Shown here: piece by piece, positions 43,849 to 51,905 of the stretch | How positions within the stretch are numbered: position 1 is the first letter of the stretch | Layout: each line of letters opens with the position of its first letter | Assembly: GCA_041391505.1 (NCBI GenBank) | Contig: JAWKNW010000029.1 | Coordinates: forward strand, 1-64,000 | Source of the DNA: Rhodothermales bacterium | GTDB taxonomy: Bacteria > Bacteroidota > Rhodothermia > Rhodothermales > JAHQVL01 | Direction: 5' to 3' | DNA: 64,000 nucleotides | Notes under the pieces: model-generated | What the model was told of the DNA's origin: nothing | Database searches by the model: none | What the model saw: only the letters and a program-made list of their open reading frames with translations | Position numbers and translations under genes: made by a program

Positions 43849-44913
43849 TTGGAGACAATGATGGAAACGCTGCCACGCTACTACACGGGTCTTGATTTGC
43901 ACAAGCGAACGATCACCGCAACCACACTCGACGCCCGGGGTGAGACGGTATCGCAGGCAACGTTTCGGTGCCATCCCGACGTCTTGCGTCACTATTTCGC
44001 CGATTGTGCGCCGCCAGAGAGCGAGCACCACATTGTTGTTGAAGCCACGACGGGATGGTACTGGGTGAAAGATGCCCTGCGTGCTGCTCCGTTCACGCTT
44101 CACCTGGCCCATGCCAGGCAAGTGAAGGCCATTACGAGCGCGAAAGTAAAAACGGATTCCGCTGACGCCCGTATGTTAGCTCAGTTGCTTCGCAACGATC
44201 TACTTCCGGAGGCGCATATGATATCAGATGAGCTCAGACCCCTGCGCGACGTGCTGCGCACGCGGCTCAAGCTGGTCGAGCGATCTAGCGCAGCGCAGAA
44301 TTCGATCCATCGTCTGCTAGAGAAGATGAATGTCGAGCAGGTGGACGACCTCCCTGAGCTGATGCAGCTTCCAGCGCGTTGCCACCAGGAGCAGATCGTG
44401 CTCTTGCAGCAGCAGATCAAGCAGCTGGAGCATTCGCTGCAGGCGCACCTGGTACCTGATGAGGAGGTACAACGCTTGTTACGCATTCCTGGGATCGGCA
44501 AAATCAACGCCTTTACCATCCGTCTGGAAGTGGATGACATCGCGCGCTTTGAGAGCGATCGACAGTTCTTTTCTTACTGCCGACTTGTCCCCGGGGCCGA
44601 TAACTCGGCGGAGCGTTCGCGGCACAAACGCTCGCGCGAGGGCAATCGGTATTTGAAGATGGTCTTTGCTACGGCGAGCCTCCGTGCGATACAGTATTAC
44701 CCCGAAATCCGCTCGTGGTACCAGCGCAAGAAGCGAAAGAAACCCGATGCGCTGGCGCGCACGTTGGTAGCCAAGGAGCTGGCGCGGATTGTCTATCAGG
44801 TATGGACGAAGGGGGAAGCATTCAATGGCCGGTTCAAGGGCGAACTCTTGAGCCGAGTCAAAGAAGAGACGTGGCCCTTGCTCCGAAGCCCGGACGGTCT
44901 AACTGAACCGTAG
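43849..44913 (+). CDS. IS110-family transposase (DEDD recombinase)
   Basis: The protein has 354 residues. The RuvC-like DEDD set is visible: D16 in TGLDLHK, E65 in VVEATTGWYW, and D103/D106 in KTDSADARML. The C-terminal transposase_20 part has IPGIGKINAFTIRLE, FFSYCRLVPGADNSAERSRH and KRSREGNRYLK, the serine region of the second active site. It is full length with no internal stop, so it may be active. Codon use and GC (~57%) are lower than in neighbours, a sign of transfer. Confidence 0.95.
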   Translation: METMMETLPRYYTGLDLHKRTITATTLDARGETVSQATFRCHPDVLRHYFADCAPPESEHHIVVEATTGWYWVKDALRAAPFTLHLAHARQVKAITSAKVKTDSADARMLAQLLRNDLLPEAHMISDELRPLRDVLRTRLKLVERSSAAQNSIHRLLEKMNVEQVDDLPELMQLPARCHQEQIVLLQQQIKQLEHSLQAHLVPDEEVQRLLRIPGIGKINAFTIRLEVDDIARFESDRQFFSYCRLVPGADNSAERSRHKRSREGNRYLKMVFATASLRAIQYYPEIRSWYQRKKRKKPDALARTLVAKELARIVYQVWTKGEAFNGRFKGELLSRVKEETWPLLRSPDGLTEP

Positions 44914-45193
44914 ACGTTCCTGGTCGGGAATGGGAACGGAGCAAGCATGCCACCGACATGGATCTGGGCAGGAGCGAATGCTCCACGACTGAACCAGTCA
45001 CAAAGCCCGAATGGGGGTTTGGTTGCCACGCCTCGTAACTGAGTCGATGGACACACCAAACGTGATCCTGCGGTGCGGCCCTTTATTGAGATTCGACGTG
45101 CGAGCGAGCACGCCGCCGGGCGAGGTATACCCTGGTAGATTACGATACAGCGCCAGAAAGAAAATCTGGGGCTACCTTGACAAAAACCTTGTT
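44914..45193 (+). ncRNA. Candidate bridge RNA region of the IS110/IS1111 element
   Basis: The 3' non-coding flank contains two consecutive perfect hairpins: GGAGC-GAAT-GCTCC (44971-44984) and GACTG-AAC-CAGTC (44987-44999). IS110-family recombinases are guided by a structured bridge RNA; in IS1111-type members it is thought to lie downstream of the gene. The length (~280 nt) and structure fit. Not proven from sequence alone. Confidence 0.4.
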
Positions 45194-45197
45194 ATGG

Positions 45198-45227
45198 GGG
45201 TTAGGTCCCCCCCAGGGACCGTAACCC
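45198..45227. other. Hairpin at the right IS boundary
   Basis: GGGTTAGGTCCC pairs with GGGACCGTAACCC (one bulge), loop CCCCA. IS1111-group elements often target hairpins or repeats, so this could be the original target, but that is inference. Confidence 0.45.
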
Positions 45228-45270
45228 GACGATGTACCCATTCATTTTGCCCGCCCCTCTCCCGCCTCGT

Positions 45271-46326
45271 ATGAACGCACCTGCCATCCATGACGCCGCC
45301 CCCGCCTCAGGAGACGGGGGCTTCTCAGAGGGTCGCCGCGTTGCGGCTCTTTTGAGGCCGAATCCAACGGCAGGTTATCGGGATGGTGCGCGACAGCCCG
45401 TCCGCTCAGCCCTGTTCATCATCATGGCCCTCCTCCTATCCGCCGGCGCCGCGCAGGGGCAAATCATCCGGGACACCCTCGATCACAGGCGCTATTTCCC
45501 GCTCGCCGTGGGCAATGAGTGGCAGTACGAAGGTCATGGATTTGCTTCCGCCATCCCTTTTTATGAGCGGAAACGCGTCGTCGCCGATACGCTGGTAGGG
45601 GACCGCCGGTATTTCCGCTATGTCGTAGAAGGGTTCGATCACTCCATGGTCCTCATTCGCACGCACACAGCCTGGCTGCGATATAATGCGGCTGGCGCCG
45701 TCGTCGCGTTCGCGGATCCCGGCGAAGATACCATGGCTATCGACTCCACCCTCTTCTGGTATCACAAGGATTTTGGTGACAGCGTAGATGCGGAATTCGG
45801 AGCCCGAGCCATCGTGGAGGGACGATATGACACGACGGTTTTTATCGGTACCACGGTCGTGCCGGTTGCCGCCGTCAAGTATCTCGGCGAGCGTGTACCT
45901 TTCGTTCCTTTCGTTTCGGAGGTGATAGCCGCCGGTTTCGGTCTGGTGAGCTATCAGTACTGGGACGGCGACGAAGCTGGCCTCACCTATGCGCGTATCG
46001 ACGGACGCACATACGGCGTCCCGGCCATCCATGTCGGATACGAACAGCCCGCGCACCCCCTTCCTGCCACGCACATCCTCTCGTTATTTCCGATGCCCGC
46101 CGGCGAGACCGTCACCATCGGCTATGCCTTGCGTGCAGACCATGGTGCAACGATCGACGTGATCGATCTGCTGGGTCGGACCTTGATCACCGGGCCGATT
46201 TCTGCCGGTAGCGCCAGCCTATCGGAGAAAAGCATCGATGTCTCCCCGTTGCGTGGCGGAACCTACCTCGTCCGCCTTACCGACGATGCCGGCCACGCCG
46301 ACACCGCTGTACTCATCAAACGCTGA
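45271..46326 (+). CDS. T9SS-sorted secreted protein, intact paralogue of the 42158 pseudogene
   Basis: The frame from ATG 45271 encodes 351 residues; the hydrophobic signal core is ALFIIMALLLSAGAAQGQ and the mature start IIRDTLDHRRYFPLAVGNEW. The centre (~220 residues) is beta-rich without known domain. A type A-like sorting domain occupies the last ~75 residues (SLFPMPAGETVTIGYAL to AVLIKR). The first ~50 residues include a terminator-like hairpin (45298-45321), so the real start may be further down, for example TTG 45349. Secreted by T9SS; function unknown. Confidence 0.75.
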   Translation: MNAPAIHDAAPASGDGGFSEGRRVAALLRPNPTAGYRDGARQPVRSALFIIMALLLSAGAAQGQIIRDTLDHRRYFPLAVGNEWQYEGHGFASAIPFYERKRVVADTLVGDRRYFRYVVEGFDHSMVLIRTHTAWLRYNAAGAVVAFADPGEDTMAIDSTLFWYHKDFGDSVDAEFGARAIVEGRYDTTVFIGTTVVPVAAVKYLGERVPFVPFVSEVIAAGFGLVSYQYWDGDEAGLTYARIDGRTYGVPAIHVGYEQPAHPLPATHILSLFPMPAGETVTIGYALRADHGATIDVIDLLGRTLITGPISAGSASLSEKSIDVSPLRGGTYLVRLTDDAGHADTAVLIKR

Positions 46327-46466
46327 TTCCACTTAACCCGCCAAGCGTGAAGGTGACCATGATCGCCGGCTGATCGTCGCGCATCCACATCACGCCCTTT
46401 ATTTCGGAATTTGGGATGAGGCTTCTTCGGCCTGGCTGTCGAATCGGGCGATTGAATCGGATATTC

Positions 46467-46532
46467 GTCGGGTTACGCGGCGGGCAGGGACCTGTGCTCG
46501 AACGCACACGTGTGCCGCGCCGCTAACCCGAC
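46467..46532. repeat. REP-like palindrome
   Basis: GTCGGGTTACGCGGCGGGCA on the left pairs with TGCCGCGCCGCTAACCCGAC on the right around a short centre. Similar GTCGGGTTA hairpins are known as dispersed REP elements in several phyla. A half-copy, CCGTAGGTCGGGAT, lies at 43788-43801 on the other side of the IS element. Confidence 0.7.
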
Positions 46533-46564
46533 CTACGACACCGCGTTTGACCGATCGCGCATTG

Positions 46565-47041
46565 TTACGCGTGCTGATCTTCGAGGACGAGCCGGTCCAG
46601 GTTGCGGTAACTTGCTTCGAGGCCCTGGTCCATCCCCGACATGACGATCGCGTCGCGGGTGGCCTTGTCGTTGCAGTTGATGGTCATGATCACAATCGTC
46701 TCGTCGCCGGCTTCGAAAAATTCGGTCTCGACGATGCTGGTGCCGTTGGGAAACAGCTCGAACGTCTCGGTATGCACGATCAACGTCTCCGGCGTGATAG
46801 TCTTGAACGTCCCGAACGCCACCATCGGATCGATGGGCGTCAGCCACGTGTAACGCCAGGATCCACCTTCCCGGAAATCGATTTCGCACCCGGGCATGGT
46901 GTGGCCTTCCGGACCGGTCAGCCACTGTTTGACGAGCTCGGGCTCGGAGAACGCTCGCCATACCAGCGAGCGCGGCGCCTTGAATCCCCGCTCGGTGCGG
47001 ACCTGCGTGTCAGAGGGTGTTGTCAGTCGGAGTGGTATCAT
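46565..47041 (-). CDS. SRPBCC/AHSA1-domain protein
   Basis: The protein has 158 residues, ATG 47041. The START/AHSA1 fold is shown by the RGFKAPRSLVWRAFSEPELVKQWL opening, GGSWRYTWL and the C-terminal GMDQGLEASYRNLDRLV. These proteins bind small hydrophobic ligands or act on them. The gene overlaps the 3' end of the ArsR-type regulator by 32 nt, a common pair in which the regulator controls the SRPBCC gene. Confidence 0.9.
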   Translation of the reverse strand: MIPLRLTTPSDTQVRTERGFKAPRSLVWRAFSEPELVKQWLTGPEGHTMPGCEIDFREGGSWRYTWLTPIDPMVAFGTFKTITPETLIVHTETFELFPNGTSIVETEFFEAGDETIVIMTINCNDKATRDAIVMSGMDQGLEASYRNLDRLVLEDQHA

Positions 47042-47375
47042 CGGATGTACCTTCAGGGTTTGCTTGCAGTTTGGCCAGGACCTCGTCCAGGCGCCCATAA
47101 TTCGCCTCCCAGATCGCCCGGTATCGATCCAGCCAACCACTGGCCTCCGAAAGCCGCGCCGCCTCGATGCGCCGGGGGCGCGAGGGGCCCTGCGGGTTGA
47201 CCGAAACCAACCCTGCGTCTTCGAGAACCTTGAGGTGCCGCGAAATCGCCGGCTGGCTGATCTCGAAGGGCTCCATCAATTCGGTCACCGTGGCCTCGCC
47301 CTCGGCGAGACGCGACAGGATGGCCCGGCGTATCGGGTTGGCCAGGGCGGAAAATGTTAGGTCGAGCTGATCCAT
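47010..47375 (-). CDS. ArsR-family transcriptional regulator
   Basis: The protein has 121 residues, ATG 47375 (MDQLDLTFSALANPIRRAI). The winged HTH has ATVTELMEPFEISQPAISRHLKVLEDAGLV. There is no metal-binding Cys pair, so it is of the non-metal type usually found with SRPBCC/AHSA1 genes. A palindrome 25 nt upstream is a likely operator. Confidence 0.93.
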   Translation of the reverse strand: MDQLDLTFSALANPIRRAILSRLAEGEATVTELMEPFEISQPAISRHLKVLEDAGLVSVNPQGPSRPRRIEAARLSEASGWLDRYRAIWEANYGRLDEVLAKLQANPEGTSDDTTPTDNTL

Positions 47376-47400
47376 AGGATTTAGATATAACACACTTGAT

Positions 47401-47420
47401 ATATAACAATTATGTTATAT
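47401..47420. promoter_or_regulatory. Probable ArsR-type operator/promoter
   Basis: ATATAAC-N6-GTTATAT is a perfect 7-bp-arm palindrome in a very AT-rich stretch in front of the regulator gene. A degenerate half repeats at 47385-47392. It likely mediates autoregulation. Confidence 0.65.
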
Positions 47421-47710
47421 CGTGGTCAAGCTTTTTCCCGCTCACTCAAGAATTTTTTCCGTCGCCTCAGCGACATACCGCGCCGTCACAGTAAACTTCA
47501 ACCTGCACACACGAGCCGGATCACATCCACCGGATGCAATCTCCCCGGTGGGCACGATCGATTGGCTGGCGCTTCTCCATGCCGATACATCCACTCCTGG
47601 GAAACGAAGGTTCGCACAACCCCTTCCGCCCGGGAAATACGGTGGGGAAATACGGTGGGGAAATCCGTTACAACCGTACGGAGTGCAGCCCAACAGCCCT
47701 TCCTGGAACC
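47421..47710. other. 290-bp gap with 13-bp tandem repeat
   Basis: GGGAAATACGGTG is repeated at 47632-47644 and 47645-47657 with a partial third copy. Small open frames here lack support. The SET gene promoter must lie here. Confidence 0.45.
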
Positions 47711-48178
47711 ATGGTCACGCACAAGAAACAATCGGATGACGTCGCGTCGGCCCGACTCTATCCGCCCGACATTTATGTAGCAGACTGCGGAAATAACCTC
47801 GGGAGAGGGGTATTTGCCGCCCGTTCCTTTCTTGAAGGAGAGGCCGTGGAAATCGCCCCGTTGTTCCTGCTGAAGGGCCTGACGGGGATGCTCCCTCCGT
47901 CCATTGAGCTGCGGGTGTACGACTGGGAATCCCTCACGGGCGCCGACACCGGCAAGGCCATCGTGCTCGGCTACGGAAGCCTGTACAACCACAGCGATAA
48001 CCCGAACCTGTCGTACAGCCCCGATGCCGCGAACGATCTGATGACCTACACAGCCAGGCGTCCCATCGCCGCGCATGAGCAGCTCACCATCCATTACGAC
48101 CGGGCGAACGGCCAGCACACCGAGGAACAGGAGGGATGGTTCGCGCGCAATGCCATCGAGAAACGGGCCATCGCCTGA
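47711..48178 (+). CDS. SET-domain protein
   Basis: The protein has 155 residues, ATG 47711. The SET fold is shown by GRGVFAARSFLEGEAVE (31-47), the pseudoknot motif NHSDNPN (93-99) and EQLTIHYD (123-130). SET proteins are SAM-dependent lysine methyltransferases; bacterial ones modify ribosomal or chromatin-like proteins, or host proteins in pathogens. No pre/post-SET zinc cysteines. The target is unknown. It has no signal peptide. Confidence 0.88.
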   Translation: MVTHKKQSDDVASARLYPPDIYVADCGNNLGRGVFAARSFLEGEAVEIAPLFLLKGLTGMLPPSIELRVYDWESLTGADTGKAIVLGYGSLYNHSDNPNLSYSPDAANDLMTYTARRPIAAHEQLTIHYDRANGQHTEEQEGWFARNAIEKRAIA

Positions 48179-48249
48179 GCGCCGGGCGAGGCGACGGTGC
48201 CGGGCAGGAGGTCATTTTTGCGAGACGCCGGAGAGATAGTGGGTCGCCC

Positions 48250-49035
48250 TTATCCCTCTTTTTCCATCGTCGAACGCGAAATCGCCGTCACCAGCTTTCT
48301 GGGCAGGATGCGCAGCAGGATGTGAAAGGCAAATTTGTTGAAGATGCCGAAGACGGCCATCGTCTTGCCTCGCAGCATGGCGCGGTAACCGTAATCGGCC
48401 ACGGTGCGGGCCGTGGGGATAAAGAGGAGCTTGACCGCGCGGGTGCGGGTGAGGTTGCCGTTTTCGATGAACTCCGTCTGCGTAAAGTTCGGGCAGAGCG
48501 CGGTCACCGTCACGTTGGTGTCCGATAGCTCGTTGGCCAGCGCCTCCGAAAACGAGATGACGTAGGCCTTCGACGCGTAGTAGACCGCCTGGAGCGGGCC
48601 CGGGATGAAGCCGGCGGTGGACGCGACGTTCATCACACAACCCCGATTGCGCTCGACCATGCCGGGAAGAAACATCCGCGTCAGCGCCGTCAGCGCGAGG
48701 ATGTTCAGGTTGATCATGGCCTTGTCGGCCTCCCAGTCGCGCTCGTAGAAAAAGCCGTGGCCGCCGAAGCCGGCGTTGTTGATCAGCACCTCCACATCGA
48801 CCTGCTTGTCGGTCAGTTCCTTGTAGATGGCCTTCGCCGCACCGGGGACGGCCAGGTCGCGCGCGATGGTCAACACCTGTACGCCATGCGCCTGCTCCAA
48901 CTCGGTCTTGAGTTCGAGCAGCCGTTCCGCGCGCCGGGCCACGAGGACGAGATCGCCTTTGCGCGACGCGTGGATGCGCGCGAGTTCACGGCCGATCCCG
49001 CTGGACGCGCCCGTGATGAGTGCCACATTATTCAT
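48250..49035 (-). CDS. Short-chain dehydrogenase/reductase
   Basis: The protein has 261 residues, classical SDR: TGASSGIG at 8-15, NNAG at 86-89, catalytic S139 and Y152-x3-K156. The C-terminal basic/hydrophobic part (VKLLFIPTARTVADYGYRAML) is like DltE/YqjQ-type SDRs. It reduces or oxidises an unknown substrate with NAD(P)H. Monocistronic. Confidence 0.93.
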   Translation of the reverse strand: MNNVALITGASSGIGRELARIHASRKGDLVLVARRAERLLELKTELEQAHGVQVLTIARDLAVPGAAKAIYKELTDKQVDVEVLINNAGFGGHGFFYERDWEADKAMINLNILALTALTRMFLPGMVERNRGCVMNVASTAGFIPGPLQAVYYASKAYVISFSEALANELSDTNVTVTALCPNFTQTEFIENGNLTRTRAVKLLFIPTARTVADYGYRAMLRGKTMAVFGIFNKFAFHILLRILPRKLVTAISRSTMEKEG

Positions 49036-49397
49036 ACGCTGGAAGTCGCGTGGGTCGATGCGCCGCTAACCGTGTAGCGGTGCTGCTCCTTGAATGCAGT
49101 CACCGGCGTCTTGTTTAACGCATTTTAAGTGAAGCCTTAAGACCGGTTTGACCTTATCTTTTTTTGCAGATGACGCTGCGGACCTACCCGCACTGCTCTT
49201 GCCGCAGGCCCGGGCCGAGCGACAAACCGATGCGGAGTCACACACGGTCACACGGGCGGGAGGCGTGTGGGAGGCGGAGGCCGCGCCGGCTTGCACGCCG
49301 GCGAGCGGGGGGGTATCTTGACCCAAGGTAGCAAAAAAGCGCTTTCAGTCATGCGCCAGCCGCCTCCACACAAACACTTCACGAATCGGGCGCTCCC
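49036..49397. other. 362-bp divergent gap
   Basis: No gene is supported. A perfect hairpin CGCCGGC-TTGCAC-GCCGGCG is at 49284-49303. The AT-rich part at 49125-49170 (with a T7 run) may be a promoter. Nothing else is clear. Confidence 0.4.
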
Positions 49398-49769
49398 ATG
49401 CTCCGCAACATCCTGGCCGTCGCCGGCGGCTTCATCGTCTGGACCATCGGCTGGCTCGGCTTCTTCGCCGCCGCATCGTCCGTCACCCCCCAGTACTTCA
49501 ATGAGGATGGATCGACCGATTCCGCCGGCGTGCTCGTGGCGTTTCTCATCGCCAGCATGGTGTGCTCGCTCCTCGCCGGCTGGGTGATCCCCCTGATCGC
49601 CAGAGGACCGCAAATCAGGCTGGCCTGGGTGCTCGGCATCATCCTGCTCGCGGTAGGGATCGGCGTGCAGGCCAGCGCGTGGGATTCGTTTCCGCTCTGG
49701 TACAACCTGATTTTCCTGGCCGCTCTCGTGCCGGTGACGCTGTTCGGACATAACCTGAACAAACGCTGA
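49398..49769 (+). CDS. Small integral membrane protein, unknown function
   Basis: The protein has 123 residues and four hydrophobic helices (2-25, 45-68, 74-92, 98-118). It has no motif I recognise. The first helix is a signal-anchor type. Downstream is the M28 peptidase gene, 103 nt away in the same direction, possibly co-transcribed. Confidence 0.7.
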   Translation: MLRNILAVAGGFIVWTIGWLGFFAAASSVTPQYFNEDGSTDSAGVLVAFLIASMVCSLLAGWVIPLIARGPQIRLAWVLGIILLAVGIGVQASAWDSFPLWYNLIFLAALVPVTLFGHNLNKR

Positions 49770-49872
49770 CCCGGAAGCGGCCTTTTTATCGGGGATGTGG
49801 TATTTTGGGGCAGGCCGCCATACATCGCGGCCGCGCCTGCGGGTGTTTTCAGCACGTTTTGAAGGATCTCTT

Positions 49873-51645
49873 ATGCCCAGTTCATTTGCCGGCCGCCTGG
49901 GCGTGCCGGCCTTGCTCGTTGTTGTTTCGCTTGCCCGGCCCGTCGCGGCGCAAAACGCCGACGCCGGCCGCGTAGCGTCGCCGGCCACGACGCCCACCGC
50001 GTTCGAAAACCCCGAACTCGTCCAGCGCTACCAGGCCACCATCACGGAATCCGACCTCGCGTCGCACCTCTATGTGTTCGCGTCGGACTACTTCGAGGGG
50101 CGCGAGACGGCGACCCGAGGCCAGAAGCTGGCGGCCACCTACCTCGCCGGCCAGTACCGAAAGATGGGGCTGGATCCCAAGGGGAACGCCCCGACCGCCA
50201 ACCCGATGGCCCCGGAGAACTACTTCCAGCCGTTCCCCCTCTACGGGCGGCGGCTGAAACAGGCCTCGCTGGAGATCAAGGCGGGCAACCGGAGCGTGGC
50301 GTCCAGGAGCTACTCAGCCTCCCACCAGGACGAAGACGCCTACCTCGCTTTCGGCAGCGCGATGAACGCCGAGGGCGGTGTCGTCTTCGCCGGCTATGGC
50401 ATCGAGGATGAGGCGCTCGGCTACAACGACTTCAAGGCCATGGAAGAGGCCGGCATCGACATGTCGGGGAAATGGCTCCTGATCCTCGGCGACGAACCGC
50501 TCGAAACGGCCGACAAAAGCCTGTTGCCGACCTCCGACGGCGGCCCGTCCCGCTGGACGCTGCGGGGCAACATGAAACGCGGCACCATCCTGCGCCGGCA
50601 GGGCGCGCGGCCGAAGGGCGTGCTCATGGTGGGCGACCTCGGGCCGCGCGGCAAATCCGTCGCCGACGAGGCCCGCAAGAGCGCGGCCGCTCTTGAAGGA
50701 ATCGGTCAGCTCTCCCTCAACGAACAGGGCGGCGGCCCCGCCTTTCCGCCCTTTTATGTCATCTCCAGCACCCTCGCAAACCAGATTCTCGCGCCCTCCG
50801 GCAAAAAGATCGAGGACCTGAAAGCCGGCATCGACGCCAGTCTGAAGCCGGCGGTGATGGATCTGGGCGACATCACGATCACGAGCGCCATCGAACAGGA
50901 GACGTTCCAGACCAGCAGCGAAAACGTGGCGGCCTTTATCGAGGGATCCGATCCGGTCCTCAAGAATGAGGTCGTGGTCATCTCGTCGCACTACGACCAC
51001 ATCGGCATCAACGAGGGCGGCGAGGGCGACATCATCAACAACGGCGCCGACGACGACGGCTCGGGCACGGTGGCCGTGCTCGAGATGGCCGAAGCCTTCA
51101 AACTGGCCCAGCGCGACGGGCACGGCCCGCGTCGGTCGATCCTCTTCCTCAACGTCGCCGGCGAGGAAAAAGGCCTCCTCGGGTCCGCGTATTATTCGGA
51201 TTCCGACCCGCTCGTCCCGATCGAAAACACGGTCACCGATCTCAACATCGACATGATCGGCCGATTCGACCCCACGCACCCGGCAAAAAGCGAGAACTAC
51301 GTCTACATCATCGGGTCGAACCTGATCTCGCAGGAACTGCACGACATCAACGCGCGGGTCAACCAGCTCACGGGCACACACCTCGAACTCGACGAGCGCT
51401 ACAACTCGAAGGACGATCCCAACCAGTTCTACCGCCGGTCCGACCACTGGAACTTCGGCAAGCACAGCATCCCGTTCATCTTCTTCTTCACCGGAACCCA
51501 CGAGGACTACCACGGCGTGGGCGACGAGCCGGACAAGATCGAATACGAGCGCATGGCCCGCATCACCCGCCTCGTCTTCGCCACCGCCTGGCAGGTGGCG
51601 AATCAGGACGAACGGCCCGTGGTGTCGGGCACGGGGTTCAATTGA
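49873..51645 (+). CDS. Secreted M28-family aminopeptidase with PA domain
   Basis: The protein has 590 residues, ATG 49873. Signal peptide 1-26 (ends PVAAQ). A PA domain is inserted around ~155-300. The M28 zinc site: H373 in SSHYDHIG, D in GADDDGSG, the catalytic/ligand EE in VAGEEKGLLGS, D in NIDMIGR and H in RRSDHWNF. It removes N-terminal residues from peptides outside the cell or in the periplasm. The stop codon abuts a heptamer repeat. Confidence 0.93.
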   Translation: MPSSFAGRLGVPALLVVVSLARPVAAQNADAGRVASPATTPTAFENPELVQRYQATITESDLASHLYVFASDYFEGRETATRGQKLAATYLAGQYRKMGLDPKGNAPTANPMAPENYFQPFPLYGRRLKQASLEIKAGNRSVASRSYSASHQDEDAYLAFGSAMNAEGGVVFAGYGIEDEALGYNDFKAMEEAGIDMSGKWLLILGDEPLETADKSLLPTSDGGPSRWTLRGNMKRGTILRRQGARPKGVLMVGDLGPRGKSVADEARKSAAALEGIGQLSLNEQGGGPAFPPFYVISSTLANQILAPSGKKIEDLKAGIDASLKPAVMDLGDITITSAIEQETFQTSSENVAAFIEGSDPVLKNEVVVISSHYDHIGINEGGEGDIINNGADDDGSGTVAVLEMAEAFKLAQRDGHGPRRSILFLNVAGEEKGLLGSAYYSDSDPLVPIENTVTDLNIDMIGRFDPTHPAKSENYVYIIGSNLISQELHDINARVNQLTGTHLELDERYNSKDDPNQFYRRSDHWNFGKHSIPFIFFFTGTHEDYHGVGDEPDKIEYERMARITRLVFATAWQVANQDERPVVSGTGFN

Positions 51646-51905
51646 AGGGTTCAAGGGTGAGGATCAAGGTTTAAGGGAAGGAGACACCCTAGACCTTGAT
51701 CCTGCGTCTTAATTTGTCGTCCCGACCGAATTCCCGCGACACGATGGAGAGACCTCCCGATGAATGGCATAGCCGATCTTCAGGAGGTCTCTCCGCTTTG
51801 TACCTGCTGCGCAGGTACGCCGGTCGAGAAGACACGGAAAAAAACGTTCAAGGCTCAAGGGAAGGAGACGACCTTAAACTTTGATCCTCGAACCTTGAAC
51901 CACCC
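51646..51905. repeat. Composite of two GGTTCAA-type elements around two perfect hairpins
   Basis: The first palindrome, 51646-51712, and the second, 51848-51905, share AAGGGAAGGAGAC and (A/C)CTTGATCCT. Between them are GGAGAGACCTCC / GGAGGTCTCTCC (12-bp perfect arms, 51746-51757 and 51783-51794) and GTACCTGC-TGC-GCAGGTAC (51800-51818). The first starts right after the M28 stop; the second encodes the C-terminal tail of the MATE protein on the other strand. Confidence 0.8.

Larger units (their letters stand above)
43809..45193 (+). mobile_element. IS110-family element, IS1111-like
   Basis: This holds one IS110-type recombinase gene with a short 5' flank and a ~280-nt 3' non-coding flank. The 8-nt inverted pair AACAAGGT (43809-43816) / ACCTTGTT (45186-45193) may be the subterminal repeats that mark IS1111-group elements. 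No target duplication is seen, as expected for this family. Outer ends are not fixed; a hairpin at 45198-45227 may be the target site. Confidence 0.6.

Noticed and set aside
47442..47693. Small minus-strand frame in the gap before the SET gene
   Set aside because: Low-complexity composition, overlaps the 13-bp tandem repeat, no family resemblance.
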